From Bacteroidota bacterium (GTDB lineage: Bacteria > Bacteroidota > Bacteroidia > Bacteroidales > NBLH01), in NCBI GenBank assembly GCA_025361565.1, contig JANYKN010000049.1, forward strand, positions 1 to 61,238: a DNA stretch of 61,238 nucleotides. The letters run 5' to 3'. The notes under the pieces are model-generated. The model was given only the letters and a program-made list of their open reading frames with translations. It made no database searches and was not told the DNA's origin. Below, piece after piece: positions 17,660 through 25,899 of this stretch (position 1 is the first letter of the stretch; each line of letters begins with the position of its first letter). A program made the position numbers and the translations under genes.

Positions 17660-18307
17660 TTAAATATCAATGATCTCTAATTGATCCAAATCATTAATTA
17701 CCTTAACACCACAATTAGTTAAACGCTGCTGCGAATGATGTCCGCCTTCAATTAGTATGCAGTCTATTCTAAGTTCATTTGCTACTTCAAAATCATGTGT
17801 TGTATCGCCAATTAGAACAGTTTTATCAGTCTGTATATTTTCGTTTTCAAGCAATTGACGTCCCAATTCTACTTTTCCGTTTGCATAATTATGCGATAAG
17901 CCCGAAAAAGTCTTAAAATGCTGCATAATATTAAAATATTTCATTTCCTCTTCCAATTGTATCTGGTTACGGGCTGATAATACATATTGACCTAAATTTG
18001 CGTTTTTAAATTTTATAATGCATTCAAGCGAATTTGAACGCAATTTACATTCAAAATGTCGTTGATCATATAGTGTAATAAATTCATTACCAAGAATTTC
18101 AAACGACTCCTTTGAAAGATCAAAACCAAGCAATTGATAATAATCCTTAACAGGAAAATCAAATATATCGCGATAATGGTCCAATTCCAATCGTTTCAAT
18201 TTTCGCTTTTTAAGCATATTATTCATTACTTCAATGGCAAGCCAGACATCATCAAGTAACGTTCCATTCCAATCCCAGATAATAGTGTTGTATCTTTTTT
18301 TTGTCAT
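17660..18307 (-). CDS. HAD-superfamily phosphatase, phosphoglycolate phosphatase-like
   Basis: This 215-residue HAD hydrolase has motif I as WDWNGTLLDD; the nucleophile is the first Asp, and the usual second Asp is Asn, as in many members with the WDWNGT signature. Motif II is VLSARN (about 119-124), motif III Lys is in NGKVELGRQLL, and motif IV is IGDTTHDFEVA (about 168-178). The helical cap lies between motifs I and II (about 20-95). The substrate is unknown; small phosphate esters are likely. Its start overlaps the stop of the lytic-transglycosylase-like gene by 4 bp, so the two form an operon. Confidence 0.85.
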   Translation of the reverse strand: MTKKRYNTIIWDWNGTLLDDVWLAIEVMNNMLKKRKLKRLELDHYRDIFDFPVKDYYQLLGFDLSKESFEILGNEFITLYDQRHFECKLRSNSLECIIKFKNANLGQYVLSARNQIQLEEEMKYFNIMQHFKTFSGLSHNYANGKVELGRQLLENENIQTDKTVLIGDTTHDFEVANELRIDCILIEGGHHSQQRLTNCGVKVINDLDQLEIIDI

Positions 18308-18954
18308 TTTTTGTTTTTATAGACAACTAATTCAAAATATTGGAGATAATTAAGACCATTTTTTACATATTCGGGATCATATGTTCGTGATACGCCATCT
18401 TCAGGAAATTTTTCTCCGGCATTATGTATATGGAATGCATCTTTATAATCACCATTTCTCAAAAAATCTCCATAAGTAATATTAATCCATTTAATAGAAT
18501 AATACATATTTTTTTTTCCTTTAAGTGAATCCAGTGGAATGTTTAATACAAATGATTTATAACCCATGATTTGAAAAGGACCATAAGAAGTGGCAAATGC
18601 TTTTAAAGATTTTTTTGAAAATCCCCGTAAGTTGGTTTTTTTCAGGTTCTCAAATTTTTCTATTTTGCCTTGTTGTAAAAACAGCAATTGGTCATAAATT
18701 TTTTGTTCAAAACGTTCAGGAGTATTTTTCCGACCACTCGATTCAAGCATAATTACTGACATTAAATATGGAGCAGGTAATTCGAAAACCTTTGCCAATG
18801 AATCAACTTGTTTTTTGTAATTATTAATAGCTTGTGGAAATCCTCCTCTGTTGGCTAAGTTATTGATTTGTATAATTTTATATTCTGAATATAAAAATTT
18901 ACTGGCAATGCCAAAAGCAATACAATAAATAATAAAAAACAAAACTTTTTTCAT
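18304..18954 (-). CDS. Lytic-transglycosylase-like (lysozyme-fold) exported protein
   Basis: This 216-residue protein has an N-terminal anchor or signal (KKVLFFIIYCIAFGIASKFL). It has a lysozyme-like pattern: a catalytic Glu candidate in SVIMLESSGR (about residue 72), ATSYGPFQIMGYK (about 122-134) matching the S-Y-G-x-x-Q motif of transglycosylases, and a C-terminal HIHNAGEKFPEDGVSRTY with the N-A-G/Y-x-x-Y pattern. It should cut peptidoglycan at the inner-membrane face of the periplasm. The exact subfamily is not clear. It is the first gene of a two-gene operon with the HAD phosphatase. Confidence 0.7.
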   Translation of the reverse strand: MKKVLFFIIYCIAFGIASKFLYSEYKIIQINNLANRGGFPQAINNYKKQVDSLAKVFELPAPYLMSVIMLESSGRKNTPERFEQKIYDQLLFLQQGKIEKFENLKKTNLRGFSKKSLKAFATSYGPFQIMGYKSFVLNIPLDSLKGKKNMYYSIKWINITYGDFLRNGDYKDAFHIHNAGEKFPEDGVSRTYDPEYVKNGLNYLQYFELVVYKNKK

Positions 18955-19201
18955 TAAGCCTAGGTTGTTTAGATGTCAATAATAATAAAAAATTATGAAA
19001 AGAGAAAAATGACAATTGATTATCAATTATTGAACAGCGATGAATGAAGCTGTCATCGATGATTACTTTTAAAATTGAAGTTATTGACATTAATTGAATT
19101 TAACGAAATTTGCAATCCTTAATAGTAACGAAATAATAAAAATTATATTCATTGATATTCAATACTTTACTATTGTAAAAGGAAGTTTTTTGTAATATTA
19201 T

Positions 19202-19232
19202 TTGCTCATTTTAAAGATATTTCGTAAATTTG
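19202..19232 (+). promoter_or_regulatory. Promoter of the tetR-efflux operon
   Basis: TTG at 19202-19204, a 20-base spacer and TAAATTTG at 19225-19232 are a full match to the Bacteroidota consensus. The leader to the TetR start is about 55 bases. Confidence 0.75.
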
Positions 19233-19246
19233 ACCAATTGGTTAAA
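19229..19246. promoter_or_regulatory. Operator palindrome 1 overlapping the -7 element
   Basis: TTTGACCAATTGGTTAAA is an 18-bp palindrome with one mismatched pair. It shares TTTG with the -7 element, so a bound TetR protein would block transcription. Confidence 0.65.
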
Positions 19247-19266
19247 CCATATAGTTAGACTTAAAG

Positions 19267-19286
19267 GTTAAATCAATTGATTAAAC
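19267..19286. promoter_or_regulatory. Operator palindrome 2 in the leader
   Basis: GTTAAATCAATTGATTAAAC is a 20-bp palindrome with one mismatched pair, 7 bp before the TetR start. Its core CAATTG also occurs within operator 1 as CCAATTGG; the two centres are 39 bp apart. Confidence 0.6.
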
Positions 19287-19293
19287 TAATTGG

Positions 19294-19908
19294 ATGAAAA
19301 TGACAGCCGATAAAGAAAATACAGAAGAAAAAATACTCGAAGCAGCCAAAGAGGTTTTTCTCGAAAAAGGAAATGATGGTACACGCATGCAAGAAATTGC
19401 AGACAAAGCAGGTATCAATAAATCCTTGTTACATTATTATTACCGCAGCAAAGAAAAACTTTTTGCCGCCGTTTTTAAATATGCTTTTTCACAGTTTGCC
19501 CCTCGAATTTTTAGTGCTTTTAAAGATGATGAGGATTTCTTTGCTCTAATTCGGAATTTTATCAGTGTTTATATTGATATTGTTAGTAAAAACCCTTTTA
19601 TTCCTTTATTTATTATCAACGAAATAAACAAGAAAAACACTGTTTTTACCAATGTGATAAAAATGTCGGGCATCAATCCACAAGTATTCAAAGATCGGAT
19701 TCAAAAGGAAATCAATAATGGAAAAATTAAATCGATTGATCCAAACCAATTAATTATCAATACTATAGGAATGTGTATTTTCCCTGTGATTGGCCGACCA
19801 TTGATACAAGTAATCCTCTTTGAAGACAATAAAGCTGAATATGATAAATTTCTTGAAAGCAGGAAAACAGAAGTGGCTGATTTTATTATTAACTCTATTA
19901 AAATTTAG
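19294..19908 (+). CDS. TetR/AcrR-family regulator of the efflux operon
   Basis: This 204-residue repressor has an N-terminal helix-turn-helix (about 8-55): EKILEAAKEVFLEKG, then TRMQEIADKAGINKSLLHYYY. A helical ligand domain follows (about 60-204). It is the first gene of the operon, 12 bp before the TolC gene. Two palindromes upstream, one over the promoter, predict that it represses its own operon. The arrangement parallels E. coli cecR upstream of ybhGFSR. The inducer is unknown. The ATG at 19294 is followed by a second ATG at 19300; either could be the start. Confidence 0.93.
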   Translation: MKMTADKENTEEKILEAAKEVFLEKGNDGTRMQEIADKAGINKSLLHYYYRSKEKLFAAVFKYAFSQFAPRIFSAFKDDEDFFALIRNFISVYIDIVSKNPFIPLFIINEINKKNTVFTNVIKMSGINPQVFKDRIQKEINNGKIKSIDPNQLIINTIGMCIFPVIGRPLIQVILFEDNKAEYDKFLESRKTEVADFIINSIKI

Positions 19909-19920
19909 ATAAAACTTAAA

Positions 19921-21204
19921 ATGATGAAGTATTTAGTTCTATTATTAATAATTGTACTTTCTGTTGGTCTAAACGCCCAAACCGATAGCATTGATATTGA
20001 TATTTGCCGCAAAATGACCATTGAAAGGTATCCTTTGGTTGGAGATTTGGATAAAAACTTGGAAACGAATCAATTGAGAATTGAAAATATTAAAACCATT
20101 TATTTACCAACTTTACAGCTAACAGGCCAATATATGCATGTTGCTGATGTTCCACATGTAATTTTGCAAAGTAATTTATTAAAGCTTCCGGTTGTAGGCA
20201 AAGATCAGTATAAAGTTGCAATTGAAGCCCGGCAAGTAATATACGATGGTGGACTTACCAAGCGTAGAAAGGATGTTGAAGATGTTAATCTTTTGACTGA
20301 TAATCAGGATATTGAAGTTAAATTATATCAATTAAACGATCAGGTCAACGAGTTATACTTTATGGTGTTAATGTTTCAAAAACAATTTAATCTAATGGCT
20401 TTGACTGAGTTAAATTTGCAGGAACAATTAAAAGCAATTGAATCGGGTGTTCGTAACGGAGTGCTTTTACCCGGTGATGCAGATGTTATAAAAGCCGAAA
20501 TATTAAAACTAAAACAGAGAACCGAAGAATTGCAATCAGGAAAATTGAGTGGAATAGAAATGCTTTCGGAATTAATGGATACAACATTATCATTTGAAAT
20601 GAATTTTATTTCGCCAGTATTAAATATTCAAACTACTGATACTATAGTTAATCGACCCGAATATCGCTTGCTTGAATTGCAATCGGAAAAAATCAATAAA
20701 ATTGATAGGTTAAACCAGGCATATAGATTTCCATATTTAGGCTTGTTCGGACAATTTGGATATGGATATCCGGGCATGAACATGATAGAAGATAAGGCAA
20801 ATATCATTTATAGCTTTGGGGTAAATTTAAGTTGGAATATATGGGATTGGGGCAAGGTAAGGCGAGACAGCAAGATAAGCACTATCATGACTGAAAAAAT
20901 TTCGACGCAACGAGATGTATTTGATAAAAATTTAAATATAGCCATTGTTCAGGAAGAAAATAAAATAAAACAACTTGAACAATCTCTGATAAGCGATGAT
21001 GAAATAATTGCGCTCCGTGAGCGGATTACCAATGCAAAAGGCTCACAGATGAAAAATGGAGTTATAACAACCAGTGAATATATTGTAGAATTAAATGCCG
21101 AAACTCAAGCTAAAATTAATAAGCAATTGCATGAAATCCTGCTTTTAAAAAGCATTTATAAGTTGAATACATTAAGAGGCAACGATGGCCTCACATTAAA
21201 ATAA
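19921..21204 (+). CDS. TolC-family outer-membrane efflux protein
   Basis: This 427-residue protein has a signal peptide (about 1-20, ending GLNAQ). Two similar halves of long amphipathic helices are typical of the TolC trimeric channel-tunnel. Recognisable segments are LPTLQLTGQYMHVADV in the first half, and RFPYLGLFGQFGYGYPG and LSWNIWDWGKVRRDSK in the second. It should form the outer-membrane exit for the HlyD and ABC partners downstream. The gap to the HlyD gene is 38 bp. Confidence 0.92.
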   Translation: MMKYLVLLLIIVLSVGLNAQTDSIDIDICRKMTIERYPLVGDLDKNLETNQLRIENIKTIYLPTLQLTGQYMHVADVPHVILQSNLLKLPVVGKDQYKVAIEARQVIYDGGLTKRRKDVEDVNLLTDNQDIEVKLYQLNDQVNELYFMVLMFQKQFNLMALTELNLQEQLKAIESGVRNGVLLPGDADVIKAEILKLKQRTEELQSGKLSGIEMLSELMDTTLSFEMNFISPVLNIQTTDTIVNRPEYRLLELQSEKINKIDRLNQAYRFPYLGLFGQFGYGYPGMNMIEDKANIIYSFGVNLSWNIWDWGKVRRDSKISTIMTEKISTQRDVFDKNLNIAIVQEENKIKQLEQSLISDDEIIALRERITNAKGSQMKNGVITTSEYIVELNAETQAKINKQLHEILLLKSIYKLNTLRGNDGLTLK

Positions 21205-21242
21205 AATATTCAGAAACTTTTATAAATCTAAAAATAATTGAT

Positions 21243-22169
21243 ATGCATTGTAAATTACATAGCAAAAATAGTATTCAAAAAGGCGTAAACCCAATCTGCA
21301 GCCTTGTCTTAATAGCTTTATCGCTTTTTTTAAATAACTGTAAAGGAAATGGAGATATAGCCGATGCTTACGGAAATTTTGAAGCCACGGAAATCATAGT
21401 CTCTTCCGAAGCCAATGGCAAAGTGATATCTTCATTGCTCGAAAACGGACAAGTATTAAAAGTAGGCGAACTAGTTGCTCAGGTTGATACTGTTACTTTA
21501 TATCTGAAATACAGACAATTGCAAGCTGCTAAAAATGAAATCAGCGTAAATACCCGAGATGTTTTGTCGCAAATAGATGTTTTGCAAGAACAAAAGAACG
21601 TATTGTTAATTGAGAAAAAACGCGTTGAAAACCTGATTGCCGATAGTGCTGCTACAAGTAAACAATATGATGATATTATTGGAAAAATTAAAGTCATCGA
21701 CAGACAAATGGATGGTGTTAGAGCCAAAAACCTGGCAGTTTTGAGTAAATTAGAGTCAATCAACTTACAAATGGAAGAAATAGGTTACGAATTAAGCAAG
21801 TGCAAGATTATCAATCCAATAAATGGAATTGTGCTTCAAAAATATATTGAACCATTCGAGTTGGTTATCCGCGGAAAAGCTTTGTATAAGATTGCAAATA
21901 TGGAACAATTGGAACTAAAGGCCTACATTGATGGTACCCAGCTTGTGCAGATTAAAATCGGACAAAAAGTGAAGGTTTTTATAGATAAAACCGAAGATGA
22001 AAATATCCAATTAAAAGGAACAATTAGTTGGATATCGCCAAATGCTGAATTCACACCAAAAATTATCCAAACCAAACAAGAACGCGTAAAACTGGTATAT
22101 GCAATAAAGGTTTTAGTAAAAAATGATAGCAGCTTAAAGATTGGGATGCCAGCGGAAGTTAAATTTTAA
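21243..22169 (+). CDS. HlyD/YbhG-like membrane fusion protein, probable lipoprotein
   Basis: This 308-residue periplasmic adaptor has a hydrophobic leader ending in LFLNNC, so Cys33 may be lipidated. The biotinyl-lipoyl halves are GNFEATEIIVSSEANGKVIS (about 44-63) and CKIINPINGIVLQKYIEPF (about 189-207). They flank a coiled-coil hairpin (about 85-185) that would reach the TolC partner. A beta-barrel follows (about 215-300; LELKAYIDGTQLVQIKIGQ). It links the ABC permeases to the outer-membrane channel. A longer than usual gap to the ATPases holds an unrelated small gene. Confidence 0.9.
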   Translation: MHCKLHSKNSIQKGVNPICSLVLIALSLFLNNCKGNGDIADAYGNFEATEIIVSSEANGKVISSLLENGQVLKVGELVAQVDTVTLYLKYRQLQAAKNEISVNTRDVLSQIDVLQEQKNVLLIEKKRVENLIADSAATSKQYDDIIGKIKVIDRQMDGVRAKNLAVLSKLESINLQMEEIGYELSKCKIINPINGIVLQKYIEPFELVIRGKALYKIANMEQLELKAYIDGTQLVQIKIGQKVKVFIDKTEDENIQLKGTISWISPNAEFTPKIIQTKQERVKLVYAIKVLVKNDSSLKIGMPAEVKF

Positions 22170-22198
22170 GTTGGAAATTAGTCATTAGAAATTAAACA
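22170..22198. repeat. Fuzzy intergenic repeat
   Basis: TTGGAAATTAGTCATTAGAAA-like text is the reverse-strand version of the AATTTCTAAT repeats seen in other gaps of this operon. It lies at the left border of the inserted four-helix-bundle gene. Confidence 0.45.
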
Positions 22199-22275
22199 AC
22201 AATTTTAACGCTATATCACTTAATTTCAGAAGTTTTATTTTTTTTACAAAATATTTAGTTTATAATTAGTTAACT

Positions 22276-22704
22276 ATGAATATTAACGATTTAGAAGTTT
22301 ACAAATTATCCATGGAGATTGGAGAAAAAATTTGGAAGTTGGTAAATGTCTGGAATTATTTTGAAAAAAATACAATTGGAAACCAACTAGTTAGATCCGT
22401 TGATTCAGTTGCAGCAAATTTAAGCGAAGGTTTTGGTCGTTATCATTTTAAAGATAAAAAGAATTTCAGCTATTATTCCAGAGGCTCACTTTACGAAACA
22501 AGAACATGGTTAGAAAAAGCACAAAATAGAGCTTTGGTAAATGATGCCGACTTTTCATACTTTAAGGAAAATGTGAATTTAATTGGCAAATTACTAAATG
22601 GCTATATTAAATCTATAGGAAATATTCAAGCCAATGACACAAGCACTGTAAATGAACCTCCGGCGAATTATTATCTTGATGATGACGATATTTTCCCAAA
22701 TTAG
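22276..22704 (+). CDS. Four-helix-bundle (S23/IVP-like, avd-related) protein
   Basis: This 142-residue protein belongs to the four-helix-bundle family first seen in 23S rRNA intervening sequences. Motifs are LEVYKLSMEIGEKIWKL, IGNQLVRSVDSVAANLSEGF (about 35-54) with the conserved A-N-x-x-E-G, RGSLYETRTWLEKA (about 71-84) and KLLNGYIKSIG near 117. Relatives include the accessory protein of diversity-generating retroelements, but no reverse transcriptase or variable repeat is present here. An acidic tail ends NYYLDDDDIFPN. Its function is unknown. It is flanked by fuzzy repeats and interrupts an otherwise standard efflux operon, which suggests later insertion. Confidence 0.88.
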   Translation: MNINDLEVYKLSMEIGEKIWKLVNVWNYFEKNTIGNQLVRSVDSVAANLSEGFGRYHFKDKKNFSYYSRGSLYETRTWLEKAQNRALVNDADFSYFKENVNLIGKLLNGYIKSIGNIQANDTSTVNEPPANYYLDDDDIFPN

Positions 22705-22724
22705 AATTTAAAACAGTTGCACGT

Positions 22725-22788
22725 TGTTCTAATATCTAAGTTTTAGGTTCAAATGTCTAAGTTCAAAATTCTAATGTCTAATTTCTAA
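22725..22788. repeat. Fuzzy intergenic repeat
   Basis: Imperfect tandem units of TTCTAATGTCTAA and AAGTTCAAA type fill the gap between the four-helix-bundle gene and the first ATPase. Confidence 0.5.
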
Positions 22789-22789
22789 A

Positions 22790-23695
22790 ATGAAAACAGT
22801 AACTGTCAACAATATAAGCAAATCGTATAGTGAGGTTAAAGCCATTGAAAACATTAGTTTCGATGTAAATGAAGCCGAAATATTTGGTTTGATTGGACCG
22901 GATGGTGCAGGCAAAACAACCATTTTCAGGATTCTGACAACTTTAATATTGGCAGACCATGGAAATGCAAGCCTGCTGAATTATGATGTAGTTAAAGATT
23001 ATAAAAAAATAAGGCAAATTATTGGATATATGCCAGGTCGATTTTCACTTTACCAGGATTTGACAGTAGAAGAAAATCTAAATTTTTTCGCTACAGTTTT
23101 CGGCACAACAATAAAAGAGAATTATGATCTGATAAAAGATATTTATCAACAAATTGAGCCTTTCAAAAAACGAAGAGCAGGAGCATTATCTGGCGGAATG
23201 AAACAAAAGCTTGCGCTTTCGTGTGCGCTGATACACAAGCCCGAAATTTTGATTTTAGATGAACCCACAACCGGTGTCGATGCCGTTTCTCGTAAAGAAT
23301 TTTGGGAAATGCTTCGTCAACTTAAAAATAGGGGGATTACGATATTGGTTTCGACACCTTATATGGATGAAGCAAGTCTTTGCGATAGGGTTGCACTTAT
23401 TCAAAAAGGCAAAATTATGCAAATAGACACTCCCAATAAAATTGTGAATAATTTTGAAAAAACACTTTATGCTGTCCGCGCAGGAAATATTTATCGATTG
23501 TTGCAAAGCCTTAGAGAATCAGAATTAACTCATTCGGCTTATCCTTTTGGACAATATGTTCATTACACAGCAAAAGAGAGTTTGAACGATGTTGCAGATT
23601 TATTAGATCATTTAACTAGAAATGGATTTCAAAATATAGAAATCCAGGAAATTAAACCAAATATTGAAGATTGTTTTATGGCGCTAATGAGTTAA
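22790..23695 (+). CDS. ABC efflux ATPase 1 (degenerate H-loop)
   Basis: This 301-residue nucleotide-binding subunit matches the N-terminal half of E. coli YbhF. Walker A is GPDGAGKTT (about 37-45), the signature LSGGMKQK is canonical, and Walker B is ILILDEPTTGVDA with the catalytic Glu. The H-loop, normally T-T-H, reads VSTPYMDEA, so the switch His is Pro. About 80 extra C-terminal residues follow the ATPase core. With ATPase 2 it should form an asymmetric pair in which its own Walker motifs face a non-canonical signature. It probably powers export through the two ABC-2 permeases downstream. Confidence 0.93.
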   Translation: MKTVTVNNISKSYSEVKAIENISFDVNEAEIFGLIGPDGAGKTTIFRILTTLILADHGNASLLNYDVVKDYKKIRQIIGYMPGRFSLYQDLTVEENLNFFATVFGTTIKENYDLIKDIYQQIEPFKKRRAGALSGGMKQKLALSCALIHKPEILILDEPTTGVDAVSRKEFWEMLRQLKNRGITILVSTPYMDEASLCDRVALIQKGKIMQIDTPNKIVNNFEKTLYAVRAGNIYRLLQSLRESELTHSAYPFGQYVHYTAKESLNDVADLLDHLTRNGFQNIEIQEIKPNIEDCFMALMS

Positions 23696-23774
23696 CAGTT
23701 TCGAGTTTAGAGTTACGAATTTTAGGCTATGTGATTATATTTAAGTATTGTGAATTATTTAGTATTTGATTTAT

Positions 23775-23855
23775 AGAGGATTATCCTTATTTTCTTTTTG
23801 TCTTTAAACTTTTGTCTTTTATCTTAAACTAAAAACTTGTCTTTATCTCTAAATT
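23775..23855. repeat. Low-complexity TTTGTCTTT-type repeats
   Basis: TTTTTGTCTTTAAACTTTTGTC and further degenerate units fill the second half of the 165-bp gap between the two ATPase genes. Confidence 0.45.
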
Positions 23856-23860
23856 AAATT

Positions 23861-24589
23861 ATGGAAAATCAAGTAGTTATAACCTCAAAAAATATGATAA
23901 AAAAGTTCGGTGATTTTGTGGCCAACGATCATTTGAATTTTGAAGTTTACAAGGGCGAAATATTTGGTTTTCTTGGAGCAAACGGTGCAGGGAAAACTAC
24001 TGCAATGAAGATTTTGTGTGGTTTGCTAACTCCAACTTCCGGAGAAATATTTGTAGGAGGTTTTAATGTATATACCGAAACTGAAAAAATAAAAAGAAGC
24101 ATTGGCTATATGAGCCAAAAATTCTCACTTTATGAAGATTTGACTGTATTTGAAAATATCCGTTTTTATTCAGGAATTTATGGTCTAAGTGATGCAGATA
24201 TCAAAATGAAATCGAACAATTTGATGGATAAATTAGGACTTTCAGCACAACGTAATTCGCTAATTAGTTCATTGCCATTGGGCTGGAAACAGAAATTGGC
24301 TTTTTCGATTGCCATTATCCATGATCCCCAGATTGTATTTTTAGATGAACCAACTGGCGGAGTTGATCCCATAACCCGACGACAGTTTTGGGATTTAATC
24401 TATGATGCTGCACACAATGGAATAACTGTTTTTGTTACTACGCATTATATGGACGAAGCTGAATACTGCGACCGTATTTCAATTATGGTTGATGGCCGGA
24501 TTGAAGCACTTGATACACCTTTTAATTTGATGAAAACTTATAATTCAGAAAATATGGATGGCGTGTTTTTAAAATTGGCAAGAGCATAG
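23861..24589 (+). CDS. ABC efflux ATPase 2 (non-canonical signature)
   Basis: This 242-residue ATPase matches the C-terminal half of E. coli YbhF. Walker A is GANGAGKTT (about 38-46), Walker B is IVFLDEPTGGVDP and the H-loop is VTTHYMDEAE with His present. The signature, normally LSGGQ, reads LPLGWKQK. Paired with ATPase 1, its Walker site faces the canonical LSGGM of the partner, giving one competent ATP site. The two halves that are fused in YbhF are separate genes here. Confidence 0.93.
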   Translation: MENQVVITSKNMIKKFGDFVANDHLNFEVYKGEIFGFLGANGAGKTTAMKILCGLLTPTSGEIFVGGFNVYTETEKIKRSIGYMSQKFSLYEDLTVFENIRFYSGIYGLSDADIKMKSNNLMDKLGLSAQRNSLISSLPLGWKQKLAFSIAIIHDPQIVFLDEPTGGVDPITRRQFWDLIYDAAHNGITVFVTTHYMDEAEYCDRISIMVDGRIEALDTPFNLMKTYNSENMDGVFLKLARA

Positions 24590-24690
24590 GATTGATGAAT
24601 GACTATTGATTATTATTGAAGATTAAAGAAACAATAATGATTTGTCGGTCAAAATTAGTCAATAAACAATAATCATTATACAATAAAGAA

Positions 24691-25797
24691 ATGAACCGAT
24701 TTAAAAGTTTCGTAATCAAGGAATTCTACCATATTTTTAGGGATAGGCGCAGCCTGATTGTTTTATTTGGAATCCCGATTGCCCAGGTTTTATTATTCGG
24801 TTTTGTTATTACAAATGATATACGAAATGCTAAAATTGCTGTTTTGGATTACTCAAAAGACGATATTTCAAGAGAAATTACCAATAAAATTGTATCCTCA
24901 CAATATTTTAGCCTGGCCGAAACCCTTAATAATGATAAAGATATTGAAGGGATATTCAAAAAAGGCCGTGTAAAAATGGTCTTGGTTTTCGAGAATAATT
25001 TTGCCCACGATCTTGAAAATACCGGAAAAGCAAACATCCAAATTATTGCAGATGCAACAGATCCAAATCTTGCCAATTTGCTGGTAAGTTATTTATCTGC
25101 CATTATAATGAATTATACTCTTGATATGAACAGACTCGCTGTTGTTCCTATGCAGATTAATATGGAATCCAGAATGTTTTATAATCCGGAACTGAAGAGT
25201 GTATATATGTTTGTGCCTGGAGTTATGGCTATGATATTGATGTTGATTTCTGCATTTATGACTTCGATTACGATAACTCGTGAAAAAGAAAGCGGAACCA
25301 TGGAAATTCTATTGGTTTCCCCATTGAGGCCATCACAAATAATTATAGGTAAAGTAGTGCCTTATGTGTTGTTGTCTTTTTCAAGTGCAGTAATGATTAT
25401 ATTGTTGGGCATTTTTGTTTTCGGAATGCCGGTAGAAGGTAACTTTATACTTCTGCTAGCCGAAAGTTTATTGTTTATTATTCTTGCATTAAGCCTTGGT
25501 ATTTTGATTTCAACCATTGCCAACAGCCAGCAAACTGCAATGTTAATGTCAATGGTTGCCTTAATGTTGCCTACTATCTTATTGTCTGGATTTGTGTTTC
25601 CTATCGAAAATATGCCATTTATATTGCAGTTGTTGGCTCATATTATGCCACCCAAATATTTTATTATTATTGTTAAAAACATTATGCTCAAAGGAACTGG
25701 CTTTTCATATGTATGGAAAGAGACATTGGTACTAATTTTTATGACTTTTTTCTTTATCATGTTGAGTATTAAGAAATTTAAGGTGAGACTTGAATAA
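24691..25797 (+). CDS. ABC-2 permease 1 of the efflux system
   Basis: This 368-residue permease has an N-terminal membrane helix after the amphipathic segment FVIKEFYHIFRDRRSL. An extracytoplasmic domain follows (about 45-175) with IAVLDYSKDDISR. Five more helices lie about 178-368, including GTMEILLVSPLRPSQIIIGK between helices 2 and 3. This is the YbhS/YbhR-type layout. With permease 2 it should form the heterodimeric channel that hands substrate to the HlyD-TolC path. The substrate is unknown; relatives are linked to drug, Na+ or cationic-compound resistance. Confidence 0.92.
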   Translation: MNRFKSFVIKEFYHIFRDRRSLIVLFGIPIAQVLLFGFVITNDIRNAKIAVLDYSKDDISREITNKIVSSQYFSLAETLNNDKDIEGIFKKGRVKMVLVFENNFAHDLENTGKANIQIIADATDPNLANLLVSYLSAIIMNYTLDMNRLAVVPMQINMESRMFYNPELKSVYMFVPGVMAMILMLISAFMTSITITREKESGTMEILLVSPLRPSQIIIGKVVPYVLLSFSSAVMIILLGIFVFGMPVEGNFILLLAESLLFIILALSLGILISTIANSQQTAMLMSMVALMLPTILLSGFVFPIENMPFILQLLAHIMPPKYFIIIVKNIMLKGTGFSYVWKETLVLIFMTFFFIMLSIKKFKVRLE

Positions 25798-25801
25798 AAT
25801 T

Positions 25802-25897
25802 GAAATTGGTATATTGGAAATTAGAACTTATTAACTCATAACAAATTTCTAATTTCTGACAACAAATTTCCAATTTCTAATATCTAATTTCTAATTA
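25802..25897. repeat. Fuzzy intergenic repeat
   Basis: About six imperfect units of the AATTTCTAATTTCT and AACAAATTTCC type fill the whole gap between the two permease genes, up to 2 bp before the ATG at 25900. Confidence 0.6.
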
Positions 25898-25899
25898 AA

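Larger units (their letters stand above)
18955..19293. other. 339-bp divergent intergenic region
   Basis: This gap lies between the leftward transglycosylase-like gene and the rightward tetR gene. The right half holds the tetR promoter and two operator palindromes (19202-19286). The left half is AT-rich with no recognisable structure; a 63-codon minus-strand frame there looks fortuitous. Confidence 0.6.

Noticed and set aside
17660-18307. Missing second catalytic Asp in the HAD phosphatase as a sign of inactivity
   Set aside because: Asn at that position (DWNGT) is common across a whole HAD subgroup, so it is not evidence of decay.
18899-19090. A 63-codon minus-strand frame upstream of the transglycosylase-like gene
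   Set aside because: It overlaps the start and signal peptide of the real gene in another frame and has no protein-like pattern.
22276-22704. A diversity-generating retroelement around the avd-like gene
   Set aside because: There is no reverse transcriptase, template repeat or variable repeat in the region; the protein belongs to the wider four-helix-bundle family.
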